Origin: Atribacterota bacterium
GTDB lineage: Bacteria; Atribacterota; Phoenicimicrobiia; Phoenicimicrobiales; Stramentimicrobiaceae
Direction of reading: 5' to 3'
NCBI GenBank assembly: GCA_028696495.1
Contig: JAQVGY010000018.1
Location: forward strand, 1 to 12,346
DNA length: 12,346 nt
Under the pieces are notes generated by a model. That model was given only the letters and a program-made list of their open reading frames with translations, made no database searches and was not told the origin of the DNA. The first letter of the stretch is position 1; each line of letters opens with the position of its first letter. Positions 1 to 7,201 of the stretch are shown here, piece by piece. Both the position numbers and the translations under genes were made by a program.

Positions 1-1715
1 ATAGAAAGGGGGTAATCTGAGCTTCCCCGTGCAAGAAAATCAATATATTCTTCTGCTGCAGATGAACCTCCCTCGAGTATCTTCCGGGAAAGAGCAATTG
101 CTACAGCAAAACCAGTCGCATATTGATAGACATAATAATGATAAAAAAAATGTGGTATTCTAGCCCATTCCAAACTTATTTCATCATCTATTATAACATC
201 TTTGCCATAGTAAAATCGATTCAAATTAGCATATTCCTGACTGAAGAAATCAGCAGTTAATGCTTTTTCACTTTCCTGAGCCTGATGGAGGAGGAGCTCA
301 AATTCGGCAAACATTACCTGTCTGAAAAAAGTAGTCCTGAACTGTTCCAAAAAATGGTTCAGTATGATTATTTTTTCTCTTTTATTCTTTAGTTTATGGA
401 GCAGATTATGGGTTAACAATACTTCATTGGTGATAGAGGCAATTTCTGCCAGGAAGATGGAGACATCACTATAGATGAATGGCTGATTTTTATTGATAAG
501 GTAGCTATGGACAGAATGCCCCAATTCGTGAGCGAGAGTGTATACATCTTCTAAAGTTCCCTGATAATTCATCAAAATAAATGGTTTGCCGCCATAACTT
601 CCGGTAGAATAAGCTCCGCTGGTCTTGCCTTCACTTTCATATACATCTATCCATCTCTCCCGAAAGGCTTCCTGGATAATCGACAGATATGTCTCTCCCA
701 GGGGTTTAAGACTTTCCATAACAATATTTTTAGCTTCCTGATAATCTATCTTTAAGTTTTCTTCTGTAAGTGGTACATAGAGGTCATACATGTGTAAACT
801 ATCCAGATGTATATAATCACGCTTTAGTTGAGAATATCTATGCAAAAGATTGATATTACGGTGTACAGAATCTAATAAATTGGTATAAACCTCTGTGGGT
901 ATCCTATCTTTAAACAGGGCGGCTGAGAGGCTGTCTTTAAAGTTTCTAACAGAACTATAAAATCCATCTTTTTTTATATTTCCGGCTAACAATGCGGCAT
1001 AAATATTACGATGTTCCTGGTAAACATTAAAGTAGTTCTGGAATACTTTTTTACGAAATTCTCTATTTTTATCCCTTAACAAGGTGGTAAAATTACTCTG
1101 GGTTATGGGAATAATTATCCCTTTTTCACTTTTGACTTTTGGAAAATTTAAATCAGCATAACTTAGTAATTCAAAGGAATATTCGAAAACTTGTGCCATA
1201 TCTCCAGCCTGTGCAATGATACCCTCTTCCTCAGGAGAAAGGATATGCTCTTTCCTTCTATAGATTTTTTCCAGAAAGTGCTGATAGGGCTTTAATTCAT
1301 CATTATCCTTTAACCATTTTTTAAGCTTGTTATATTTTAAAGAAAGTATGGCAGGCTCAATAAAAGAGAACGCTTTTTCTATTTTAACCATTAAAGAGGA
1401 TGCCTGATAAAAAAATGATTGGTAGAGACTGTTTCTATTATCTTCATCTTTGCGCATGTGGGCATAAGTGTATATCTTTTGGGCTAATTGAAAAATTTCA
1501 TCCTTTAATTGCAGGCAATTTAAAAATAAACCGGGTTCCTGAGTAAATCTTTGTTTAAATTCTTGCAGCTCAGTTAGCAGTTTTTCTAATTTGAGACAAT
1601 CTTCTTGCCATTCTTCCGCTTTTCTATAAAGGGATTCAATATCCCAGCGAAATTCTTTGGAAATCGGGTGTTTAGATATTGTTTTATCTTTTCTACCGGC
1701 AGAAGCCTGTCCCAT
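1..1715 (-). CDS. pepF: Oligoendopeptidase F (M3 family zinc metallopeptidase), C-terminus cut by window edge
   Basis: Cytoplasmic zinc endopeptidase that cleaves short oligopeptides, normally in peptide turnover. The frame is open without interruption from ATG 1715 to the left edge, giving 571 codons. PepF proteins are usually about 600 residues, so only some 25-35 residues are missing. The zinc site HELGH lies at residues 396-400, and the third ligand is E424 in AEIAS, the spacing expected for M3/PepF. Near the C-terminus, YVYQYATGFA and the final GSSDYP are further PepF hallmarks. There is no signal peptide. The start is set by GGAAGG about 7 nt upstream of the ATG. The phosphatase gene lies 102 nt upstream on the same strand, so co-transcription is possible but not shown. 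The family call is very secure; peptide specificity cannot be read from sequence. Confidence 0.95.
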   Translation of the reverse strand, partial: MGQASAGRKDKTISKHPISKEFRWDIESLYRKAEEWQEDCLKLEKLLTELQEFKQRFTQEPGLFLNCLQLKDEIFQLAQKIYTYAHMRKDEDNRNSLYQSFFYQASSLMVKIEKAFSFIEPAILSLKYNKLKKWLKDNDELKPYQHFLEKIYRRKEHILSPEEEGIIAQAGDMAQVFEYSFELLSYADLNFPKVKSEKGIIIPITQSNFTTLLRDKNREFRKKVFQNYFNVYQEHRNIYAALLAGNIKKDGFYSSVRNFKDSLSAALFKDRIPTEVYTNLLDSVHRNINLLHRYSQLKRDYIHLDSLHMYDLYVPLTEENLKIDYQEAKNIVMESLKPLGETYLSIIQEAFRERWIDVYESEGKTSGAYSTGSYGGKPFILMNYQGTLEDVYTLAHELGHSVHSYLINKNQPFIYSDVSIFLAEIASITNEVLLTHNLLHKLKNKREKIIILNHFLEQFRTTFFRQVMFAEFELLLHQAQESEKALTADFFSQEYANLNRFYYGKDVIIDDEISLEWARIPHFFYHYYVYQYATGFAVAIALSRKILEGGSSAAEEYIDFLARGSSDYPLS

Positions 1716-1817
1716 AATATCCTTCCATAAACCTTTGAAATATATGTTGAATCCTATTTATTCTTAGTTGCTTAATATTATCATGTTTTAGAAAAATGTT
1801 TAGTAATGGAAATTTTT

Positions 1818-2603
1818 TTAAAACTGGATACTATTAAATACTGGTACTATCTTCTTCTGTAGTTCAGGCTCTGCTACCAGTATATCTCCCTGCCAGAGGT
1901 CAAATGGTTTTCCCTTAATCGTAGTAACACTGACACCGGCTTCCCGGGCTATGAGCACTCCGGCAGCCATATCCCAGGGAGAAAGTTTATAATGCCAGTA
2001 ACTATCCAGGATTCCTGTGCTTACATAACAGATTGCCAAACTGGCACAACCCATAAACCTGAACAGATAAAACTTTTCTTTCAGTAATTGTTGGATGGCA
2101 ATAATGTTTTTTTCATAATAATATGGTTCATGCCCCCAATCTGAGGCCAGTAGCTGGTATTTTCCGTTATTAACATTGTTAACTCTTATTTTTCTGCCAT
2201 TAAGATATGAGCCGGCTCCTTTGCGGGCATAAAAAAGGTCTTTCCTGATTGGATCAAAGACCACACCGCAAACGGGCTGGTTATCCTTCCAGTAACCGAT
2301 TGATATGGTAAAAAAAGGTAACCTTTTTACGAAGTTTAAGGTACCATCCAGCGGGTCAATAAAAAAGGCATGCTCTTTTTTGATGAGGACTTTGTCTTCC
2401 TCTCCAATAATGGGAATATCAGGAAACCTGCTGGATAGTTCTGTACTGATTATCTGCTGGGAACCCAGGTCAACATCTGTTACCAGGTCATGATTATCTT
2501 CTTTTTCTGATATACTAAAATCTCTGTTATCATAATAATGGCGAACAAAATTACCGGCATTCATGGCAATACCAATCATGCTCTCCAGAACATCATATTT
2601 CAT
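1818..2603 (-). CDS. Inositol monophosphatase family protein (Mg-dependent sugar phosphatase)
   Basis: Predicted soluble Mg2+-dependent phosphomonoesterase of the inositol monophosphatase/FBPase superfamily, 261 aa, the usual length. Metal-site motifs are complete: GEE at 67-69, then FIDPLDGTLNF with D83, D86, G87 and T88, and the C-terminal SPWDMAAG with D211 followed by the helix IAREAGV. The family includes inositol-1-phosphatase, archaeal-type fructose-1,6-bisphosphatase and 3'-phosphoadenosine 5'-phosphate phosphatase (CysQ). The motifs do not decide between these, so the substrate is left open. The start is supported by AGGAAGGAA about 6 nt upstream of the ATG. The gene lies 86 nt downstream of the beta-CASP nuclease gene, with a possible hairpin and weak terminator in that gap, and 102 nt upstream of pepF. 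Confidence 0.93.
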   Translation of the reverse strand: MKYDVLESMIGIAMNAGNFVRHYYDNRDFSISEKEDNHDLVTDVDLGSQQIISTELSSRFPDIPIIGEEDKVLIKKEHAFFIDPLDGTLNFVKRLPFFTISIGYWKDNQPVCGVVFDPIRKDLFYARKGAGSYLNGRKIRVNNVNNGKYQLLASDWGHEPYYYEKNIIAIQQLLKEKFYLFRFMGCASLAICYVSTGILDSYWHYKLSPWDMAAGVLIAREAGVSVTTIKGKPFDLWQGDILVAEPELQKKIVPVFNSIQF

Positions 2604-2621
2604 TTCTATTCCTTCCTGAAC

Positions 2622-2641
2622 AAAAAACCCGTTTAAAGGGC
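2622..2641 (-). terminator. Weak candidate intrinsic terminator after the beta-CASP gene
   Basis: Read on the minus strand, CCC (2640-2638), a 7-nt loop and GGG (2630-2628) are followed at once by six T residues (2627-2622). One extra G-T pair can close the stem. The stem is only 3-4 bp, so termination would be inefficient, and the run ends just before the ribosome binding site of the phosphatase gene. It may act as an attenuating site between the two genes or mean nothing. Confidence 0.3.
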
Positions 2642-2684
2642 AGGATATCTATGGTATGGTCTAAATTCGACTGCATTATCCTGC
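2640..2684 (-). other. Perfect 8-bp inverted repeat just after the beta-CASP stop codon
   Basis: GCAGGATA (2640-2647) is the exact reverse complement of TATCCTGC (2677-2684), separated by 29 nt. The first arm begins 5 nt after the beta-CASP stop codon on the minus strand. In RNA it would form an 8-bp stem with a large loop at the 3' end of the message, perhaps protecting it from decay or extending the weak terminator that follows. Chance occurrence cannot be excluded. Confidence 0.35.
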
Positions 2685-2689
2685 TTTGC

Positions 2690-4354
2690 TTATACTTCTA
2701 ATTCATTTTCCTTTATCAAACATTTCACTCTACGAATATCTTTTTGTAATTCTTCCACCTTCTGTTTTATCTTATACCATAAATTTTCCTGTTCGTTATC
2801 CATTCCAGATAATTCCAGTTCGTTCAGTAATAGATAAAATTTGTGTCTTATCTTGTTTAAATCAGTTAAAATTTCGTTCAGCTGTAACTCTTTATTGCTG
2901 TCTTTTATCATTCCCTGGGTAATAATCTTTTTATCCTTAATGAGGAAGGTTTCACCAATAACAGGAATATGGGTCTCAAATCCTAATTGTTCTTTAAACT
3001 GTTCGGCTAAAGATTCTGATTCTTCCTTTTCTCCATGTACTACAAAAACTTTCTTTGGCTTATTTTTTAATCCCTTCATCCACCAAATTAATTCATCCTG
3101 GTCTGCATGTGAAGAAAAACCATCAAGATGATGAATTTCTGCCCTTACATCAACCATTTCATCTAAGATATCCAAAGATTTTTCCCCGCTGACTATCTTT
3201 CTGCCCAGTGTCCCCTCTGCCTGATATCCTACAAATATGATAGAAGATTCTTTTTTCCAGAGGTGTTCTTTTAAATGATATTGGATTCGCCCTCCATCAC
3301 ACATACCGCCGGCTGAGATAATTATCTTACTTCTTTTCGAACGATTAATCTGTTTTGAAGCATTTGCTGTAGTGGTCATTTTCAAAGATTGAAAATCGAG
3401 CAACTGATTCTTGTTTTCCATAATTCTTAAATCTTTTTGAGCAAAATCCTGGGGGTTGTTGCGATATATCTTGGTTACAGCAATAGCTAAGGGGCTATCG
3501 AGATAGAACTTGAGCTTCTTAAGTTTTTTATCCTTGTTTGTTAATTGTTTCAGTTGAACATTGTAATAATGACTTAACTCATAGATAATATCCTGGGTTC
3601 TCTGCAAGGCAAAGGCGGGAATGACAACATCCCCTCCCCTTTTTATGGTCTTATCAATAATGGAAAAAAACTTTTTCACTTCCTGCCGATAGGGGCGATT
3701 TTTTCTACCACCATATGTTGATTCAATTACTACATAGTCGGCATCTTTAATACGTTGTGGATTTTTCAAAAAAGGTTTGTTTTTTCTGCCAATATCACCT
3801 GAAAAAACCCATTTTACTGTTTTATCCTCTTCCTTTACCCATAATTCAACAGATGCTGAGCCCAAAACATGACCGGCATCTTGAAATCTAAAACTGATAT
3901 TCTCATCAATACTGATCTTATACTGGTATGGCACAGCACGGAATAACATGAGAGAATCCAGAGCATCTTCAATATCATAGAGTGGCTCTACAAAAGTCTC
4001 TCCGGTCCTGAGCCTTCTCTGATTCTCCTCTAAAGCATCTGTTTCCTGGATCTGGCCACTATCGGGAAGCATAATAGAGCAGAGTTCCATGGTAGACTTG
4101 GTACAGTAGACCTGCCCGTTAAATCCTTCTCTAAAGAGTTGTGGAATTCTTCCGCAATGGTCGATATGGGCATGGGTTAGAATAACGAAATCTATCTCTT
4201 CAGGTCGGAAAGAAAATGGCAGGTAGTTCAGACGAGTGATAGATTCTTCTCCTCTAAAAAGACCACAGTCTATTAAAAATTTCTTATATTTAGTCTGGAT
4301 AAGATAACAGGACCCGGATACCAGACGGTTAGCACCTAAAAAACTTATCTTCAT
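2690..4354 (-). CDS. Beta-CASP metallo-beta-lactamase RNA-processing nuclease-like protein
   Basis: Predicted cytoplasmic zinc nuclease of the MBL/beta-CASP superfamily (CPSF73/RNase J relatives, RNA-specificity group). I place the start at ATG 4354, giving 554 aa, because AGAAGGAG lies 7 nt upstream; the in-frame ATG 21 nt further up has no such site. MBL motifs are complete: HAHIDH at 61-66, H162 in DAGHVLGS and D187 in SGDIGR. Beta-CASP motifs follow: E211 in ESTYGGR (A), H416 in FSSHAD (B) and H441 in VVHGE (C, histidine as in RNA-acting members). The typical stretch SAGGMCDGGR starts near residue 347. The last 65-70 residues are highly charged and helical-looking, perhaps a coiled coil outside the catalytic core. 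The flavodoxin gene lies 59-80 nt upstream on the same strand. The true substrate is unknown; it lacks the usual RNase J layout. Confidence 0.93.
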   Translation of the reverse strand: MKISFLGANRLVSGSCYLIQTKYKKFLIDCGLFRGEESITRLNYLPFSFRPEEIDFVILTHAHIDHCGRIPQLFREGFNGQVYCTKSTMELCSIMLPDSGQIQETDALEENQRRLRTGETFVEPLYDIEDALDSLMLFRAVPYQYKISIDENISFRFQDAGHVLGSASVELWVKEEDKTVKWVFSGDIGRKNKPFLKNPQRIKDADYVVIESTYGGRKNRPYRQEVKKFFSIIDKTIKRGGDVVIPAFALQRTQDIIYELSHYYNVQLKQLTNKDKKLKKLKFYLDSPLAIAVTKIYRNNPQDFAQKDLRIMENKNQLLDFQSLKMTTTANASKQINRSKRSKIIISAGGMCDGGRIQYHLKEHLWKKESSIIFVGYQAEGTLGRKIVSGEKSLDILDEMVDVRAEIHHLDGFSSHADQDELIWWMKGLKNKPKKVFVVHGEKEESESLAEQFKEQLGFETHIPVIGETFLIKDKKIITQGMIKDSNKELQLNEILTDLNKIRHKFYLLLNELELSGMDNEQENLWYKIKQKVEELQKDIRRVKCLIKENELEV

Positions 4355-4375
4355 AGCAAATCTCCTTCTTTGCAT
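4355..4375 (-). promoter_or_regulatory. Shine-Dalgarno site deciding the beta-CASP start
   Basis: On the minus strand AGAAGGAG sits 7 nt before ATG 4354. The competing in-frame ATG at 4375 is preceded only by AT-rich sequence, and the site itself would fall inside that longer reading frame. The encoded protein then begins MKISFLGA, the normal first beta strand of the fold, rather than with seven extra mostly basic residues. Confidence 0.8.
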
Positions 4376-4434
4376 TCATCATTATCTTTAATTTTATAAT
4401 CATTATTATTTATATTGCTCCATTGAACGCCACA

Positions 4435-4911
4435 TTATAACTCATTAAGTAGTTTATTGGCAAATAATTCTGCATTATATAAATCTTTTAAATCAGGATG
4501 TCCTCTATTTATACCACCAACCAACCGCAATGGCCCAAAAGTATCCCATCCTTTAATTGAAAAAGAATCGATTACTTTTAATCCTTTTCCTCCCATTTTG
4601 GAAATAATTTTTTGAACAACACCCTGAATATACCTTGTATTAATATTACCACTGGTTGTAAAGAGGAAAGATTTCTTGTTGCTTAGTAGTGGCAGTTTAT
4701 CTAAAAAAGAATGTATTTTGTGGTGGGGCTTACTAAAATATATGCCTGTTCCTATACCAATAGAATCATAGTTTAGCAATTGGGCAGGCTTAATCTTAGA
4801 TGGTTTATACAAATCAGCCTGAAGCCTCTGTGCTAATATATGAGCAACTTTCTCTGTATTATGATGGTGGTATGACTCATATATAATAATAATTTTTGGT
4901 TTTGAAGTCAT
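4435..4911 (-). CDS. Flavodoxin-fold (FMN-binding) domain protein
   Basis: Small soluble flavodoxin-like protein, 158 aa. The N-terminus forms a first beta strand (KIIIIYESYHHHNTEKVA, about residues 6-23) leading into the loop that holds the FMN phosphate; YxSxHHxNTxKVA is a common form in flavodoxin-family proteins of anaerobes. A second loop, GIGTGIYFSKPHHK at 52-65, and FTTSG at 84-88 match the flavin-contacting loops of the fold. Such proteins usually act as electron carriers or small flavin reductases. The partner cannot be named from sequence. The call is by motif, not by a specific subfamily. The Shine-Dalgarno site is weak (GGAA). It is the first gene of the minus-strand block and faces the long repeat-rich spacer, so its promoter should lie there, but I could not pick a convincing one. 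Confidence 0.85.
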   Translation of the reverse strand: MTSKPKIIIIYESYHHHNTEKVAHILAQRLQADLYKPSKIKPAQLLNYDSIGIGTGIYFSKPHHKIHSFLDKLPLLSNKKSFLFTTSGNINTRYIQGVVQKIISKMGGKGLKVIDSFSIKGWDTFGPLRLVGGINRGHPDLKDLYNAELFANKLLNEL

Positions 4912-5012
4912 TTATTATTCCAATTTAGTATTTCTATTATTCCAGCATAATTGTAAGCCGCCATCAGTCATAGAAATTTAACCAACAAATAATGTATTCA
5001 TTATCTATTTTA

Positions 5013-5038
5013 TCACTTATCACCTTTCACTTATCACT
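5013..5038. repeat. 14-nt direct repeat of a TCACTTATCAC unit
   Basis: CACTTATCAC occurs at 5014-5023 and again at 5028-5037, giving a 14-nt period with the second copy truncated. It lies 24 nt left of the palindrome. Simple tandem runs of this kind are common beside dispersed repeats in AT-rich bacterial spacers. Confidence 0.7.
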
Positions 5039-5061
5039 GTTTTATGCGGGCAACAGAGTAT

Positions 5062-5099
5062 GAGATTGCCACGACTTGCTTTCAGCAAGTCTCGCAATG
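5062..5099. repeat. REP-like palindromic element
   Basis: GACTTGCT (5073-5080) pairs perfectly with AGCAAGTC (5084-5091) across a 3-nt loop. After a small internal bulge, ATTGC (5065-5069) pairs with GCAAT (5094-5098). The result is a 13-bp interrupted hairpin that reads almost the same on both strands. Elements of the form ATTGC...hairpin...GCAATGACG are known as dispersed intergenic repeats in many bacterial genomes; I match this by memory of the pattern, not by a search. There is no T tract, so it is not an ordinary terminator. Confidence 0.65.
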
Positions 5100-5272
5100 A
5101 CGGAAGGAGGAAATCCTTGCCCTGAATCAAAAGTGTTACCTATGTGTCGATTAAACTGTTTTTAAGGTATACGGAATATGGTTTAATGGTTAGTTTTAAA
5201 TTTTTTGGTTTATGGTTTTTAGCCAGGAGTCTAATTCTTTTAATAAGCTTTCTGTATTTATTCTTCACAAAA

Positions 5273-5293
5273 AACTATGAACTATTAACCATA
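5273..5293. repeat. Degenerate 7-nt tandem repeat (AACTATG type)
   Basis: Three units follow in a row: AACTATG, AACTATT and AACCATA. The last unit is part of AACCATAT (5287-5294), which is the inverse of ATATGGTT at 5176-5183, about 100 nt to the left. This is low-complexity sequence with no evident coding role. Confidence 0.5.
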
Positions 5294-5311
5294 TGCTTTC
5301 AATTATTCTAT

Positions 5312-5329
5312 CTCCTGTGTCTCCTGTGT
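5312..5329. repeat. 9-nt perfect tandem repeat (CTCCTGTGT twice)
   Basis: Two exact copies of CTCCTGTGT, at 5312-5320 and 5321-5329, stand out from the surrounding AT-rich sequence by their base composition. They form the right end of the repeat cluster. Confidence 0.6.
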
Positions 5330-5432
5330 TTGTCATACTAATTTAACATATATTCATTTTACTTTCCACTATTTTAATGAATACTAACTTAAATAAAATT
5401 TCATTGTTCTCCCTGTGAAGAAACTATTTTTT

Positions 5433-5461
5433 TTGACACTTAAAAGGCATTGTAGTAAGTT
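5433..5461 (+). promoter_or_regulatory. Candidate sigma-70-type promoter for the glutamate-synthase-like gene
   Basis: A perfect TTGACA at 5433-5438 is followed after 17 nt by TAAGTT (5456-5461), only three of six matches to the -10 consensus. It would give a leader of about 120 nt before ATG 5589. No operator or riboswitch-like fold is obvious in that leader. The -35 is strong and the -10 weak, which may point to activator dependence or to the wrong -10. Confidence 0.4.
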
Positions 5462-5588
5462 AATAAATAATTAAGGAATACACTGGTTTTAGATATATCA
5501 GAAATAAAAATTATGATTAATATTTTTTAACGGGTATTGTGAATATGGTATTTTATATTTATTTTTTTTAAAACAGGAGGTATTAAAA

Positions 5589-7148
5589 ATGTCATTCAGT
5601 ACTTATAATGCCACAACAGTAAACAAAACCAGGCTCAGGACTCCCAGGGACTTCTCCCCTTTCTCAGGAATTTGTACTGTTTGTACCAACAACTGCCAGG
5701 GAACATGTGAAATAGGTCGGTCTGCCATAAGGGGTTCGGAATTATTATACCCTACAGAACGTACTACATCCCAGACAGCCTCAGAAAAAGATTATCCGGT
5801 AGATTTTTCACACTTCAATATTAATGGGCGGTGTTTTGGCTCTTTTGGCGCCGAATTAAACAGTACTGCCTTTCCCAATGTAGATTTAAGTATTGAAGCA
5901 GGAAGTAAGACAGGCAGGATTAGATTAAAAGCACCTTTTATTTTTCCTGCAATAGCAAAATTAAACTGGAAGGGGTATTACTCAGGGGCAGCAGTTTCCG
6001 GTTTAATTGCCACAATCGGTGAAGATATGCCCTCAACTGATCCTGATTGTATTATGAAAAATGGCAGGGTTGCCGACCTTCCGATGTTAAAAGAAATGTA
6101 TCATTCCTTTTATGATTACAATCAGGGATATGGCGCTCTATTTTTGCAGGCAAATGTAGATGATGAAAGAATGGGATTATTGGATTATGCCATCAAAGAG
6201 GTTGGTTTTGAGGCAGTTGAGTTAAAACTTGGTCAGTCTGCTAAAGGCATACAAGGAACGGGCAAGTTTACATCCCTGGAAAAAGCCCTTAATATGCAGC
6301 AAATGGGATATGAGATCTTTCCAAATCCTAGTGATAATGCAATCCAGGAACTTTATAAAAAAGATATGTGCCCTCCTTTCTATAAAGTGGGGCGTTTGCC
6401 GGAATGGGAAGAAGATTCTTTTGGCAGGCGGGTTCAGGAACTTCGCAAGCTTGGCGCTAAATTCATCTCAATCAAAACAGGCCCTTTCAGACCTGCTGAT
6501 TTAGCTAAGACCATGATGCTTGCTGCAAAGACAGGAGTTAATTTTATAACAATAGATGGCTCAGGGGGTGGCACCGGAAATAGCCCTATACACATGATGA
6601 ATGAATGGGGATATCCTACTGTATATCTTGAAGCAGTTCTCTATAAAATATGTCAAAAAATGCAGGAAAAAAAGCTTCCCTTGCCCGTTATTATTATGAC
6701 AGGAGGGTTTTCTTTCGAAGACCATATTTTTAAAGGTTTAGCCCTTGGTTCTCCTTATGTTAAAATGATTGGAATCGGAAGAGCAGCAATGACTGCGGCA
6801 ATGGTTGGCAAGACAATAGGAGATTTAATTGAAAAAGGCACTGTCCCTGCTGATTTATCACAATATGGACAATCAATATCAGAAATATTTTGTGGAATCC
6901 CTGAATTAAGAGCAAGATTTGGCAATAAGATAGAACAAATTCCTTTTGGTGCCATAGGGATTTTTAACTATATAGAGAGAATTAGTACCGGATTACGACA
7001 ATTAATGGCACTATGTAGAAAATACAACTTGAATCATATTGAACGTGATGATATCATACCTCTTACAGAAGATGCAGCCAGAGTTACCGGTCTTACCCGA
7101 ATAATGGAACTTGATTCAAAAGAGATTGATAAAATTATTAAAAAATAA
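5589..7148 (+). CDS. FMN-binding glutamate-synthase-family protein, stand-alone, with N-terminal four-cysteine motif
   Basis: A 519-aa protein built on the FMN-binding TIM barrel of glutamate synthase (GltB central domain). Barrel motifs in order: LKLGQSAKG (213-220), IKTGPFRPADLAK (295-307), TIDGSGGGTGNSP (321-333, the FMN phosphate region), MTGGFSFEDHIFKGLALGS (370-388) and IGRAAMTAAMVGK (396-408). Near the N-terminus C29, C32, C36 and C40 form CX2CX3CX3C, a likely iron-sulfur or zinc site. The closely spaced cysteines that hold the 3Fe-4S cluster in classical glutamate synthase are absent after the barrel, as are a glutaminase domain and a GltD-type NAD(P)H subunit. It therefore probably uses free ammonia or another substrate, with an unknown electron donor. 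AGGAGGT lies 7 nt before the ATG. It is probably co-transcribed with the aminotransferase 53 nt downstream. Family secure, reaction uncertain. Confidence 0.88.
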   Translation: MSFSTYNATTVNKTRLRTPRDFSPFSGICTVCTNNCQGTCEIGRSAIRGSELLYPTERTTSQTASEKDYPVDFSHFNINGRCFGSFGAELNSTAFPNVDLSIEAGSKTGRIRLKAPFIFPAIAKLNWKGYYSGAAVSGLIATIGEDMPSTDPDCIMKNGRVADLPMLKEMYHSFYDYNQGYGALFLQANVDDERMGLLDYAIKEVGFEAVELKLGQSAKGIQGTGKFTSLEKALNMQQMGYEIFPNPSDNAIQELYKKDMCPPFYKVGRLPEWEEDSFGRRVQELRKLGAKFISIKTGPFRPADLAKTMMLAAKTGVNFITIDGSGGGTGNSPIHMMNEWGYPTVYLEAVLYKICQKMQEKKLPLPVIIMTGGFSFEDHIFKGLALGSPYVKMIGIGRAAMTAAMVGKTIGDLIEKGTVPADLSQYGQSISEIFCGIPELRARFGNKIEQIPFGAIGIFNYIERISTGLRQLMALCRKYNLNHIERDDIIPLTEDAARVTGLTRIMELDSKEIDKIIKK

Positions 7149-7201
7149 AAACTTTTAAAATCTATACCAAATAAATTGTTATTTTAAAGAGGTTATTATA
7201 T

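Larger units (their letters stand above)
4912..5588. other. 677-nt divergent intergenic spacer with repeats and no credible gene
   Basis: The spacer lies between the outward-facing flavodoxin and glutamate-synthase-like genes, so it must hold promoters for both. From about 5010 to 5330 it contains a 14-nt tandem repeat, a REP-like palindrome, a 7-nt degenerate tandem repeat and a 9-nt perfect tandem repeat, in otherwise AT-rich sequence. From 5340 to 5588 it is plain AT-rich sequence with a good -35 hexamer. A 65-codon open frame at 5144-5341 is hydrophobic, lacks a Shine-Dalgarno site and overlaps the repeats, so I do not call it a gene. Confidence 0.75.

Noticed and set aside
2686..3131. 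Plus-strand open frames antisense to the beta-CASP gene
   Set aside because: Shadows of the nuclease gene; no start signal and no family resemblance.
5062..5099. Palindrome as a rho-independent terminator for the flavodoxin or glutamate-synthase-like gene
   Set aside because: It lies upstream of both divergent genes and has no T tract on either side.
5013..5329. CRISPR-like array
   Set aside because: The repeated units are 7-14 nt, differ from one another and have no regular unique spacers; no cas gene is present.
5144..5341. 65-codon hydrophobic open frame on the plus strand in the spacer
   Set aside because: No Shine-Dalgarno site, overlaps several short repeats, and its Leu/Phe/Tyr-rich composition is what AT-rich low-complexity DNA gives when translated.
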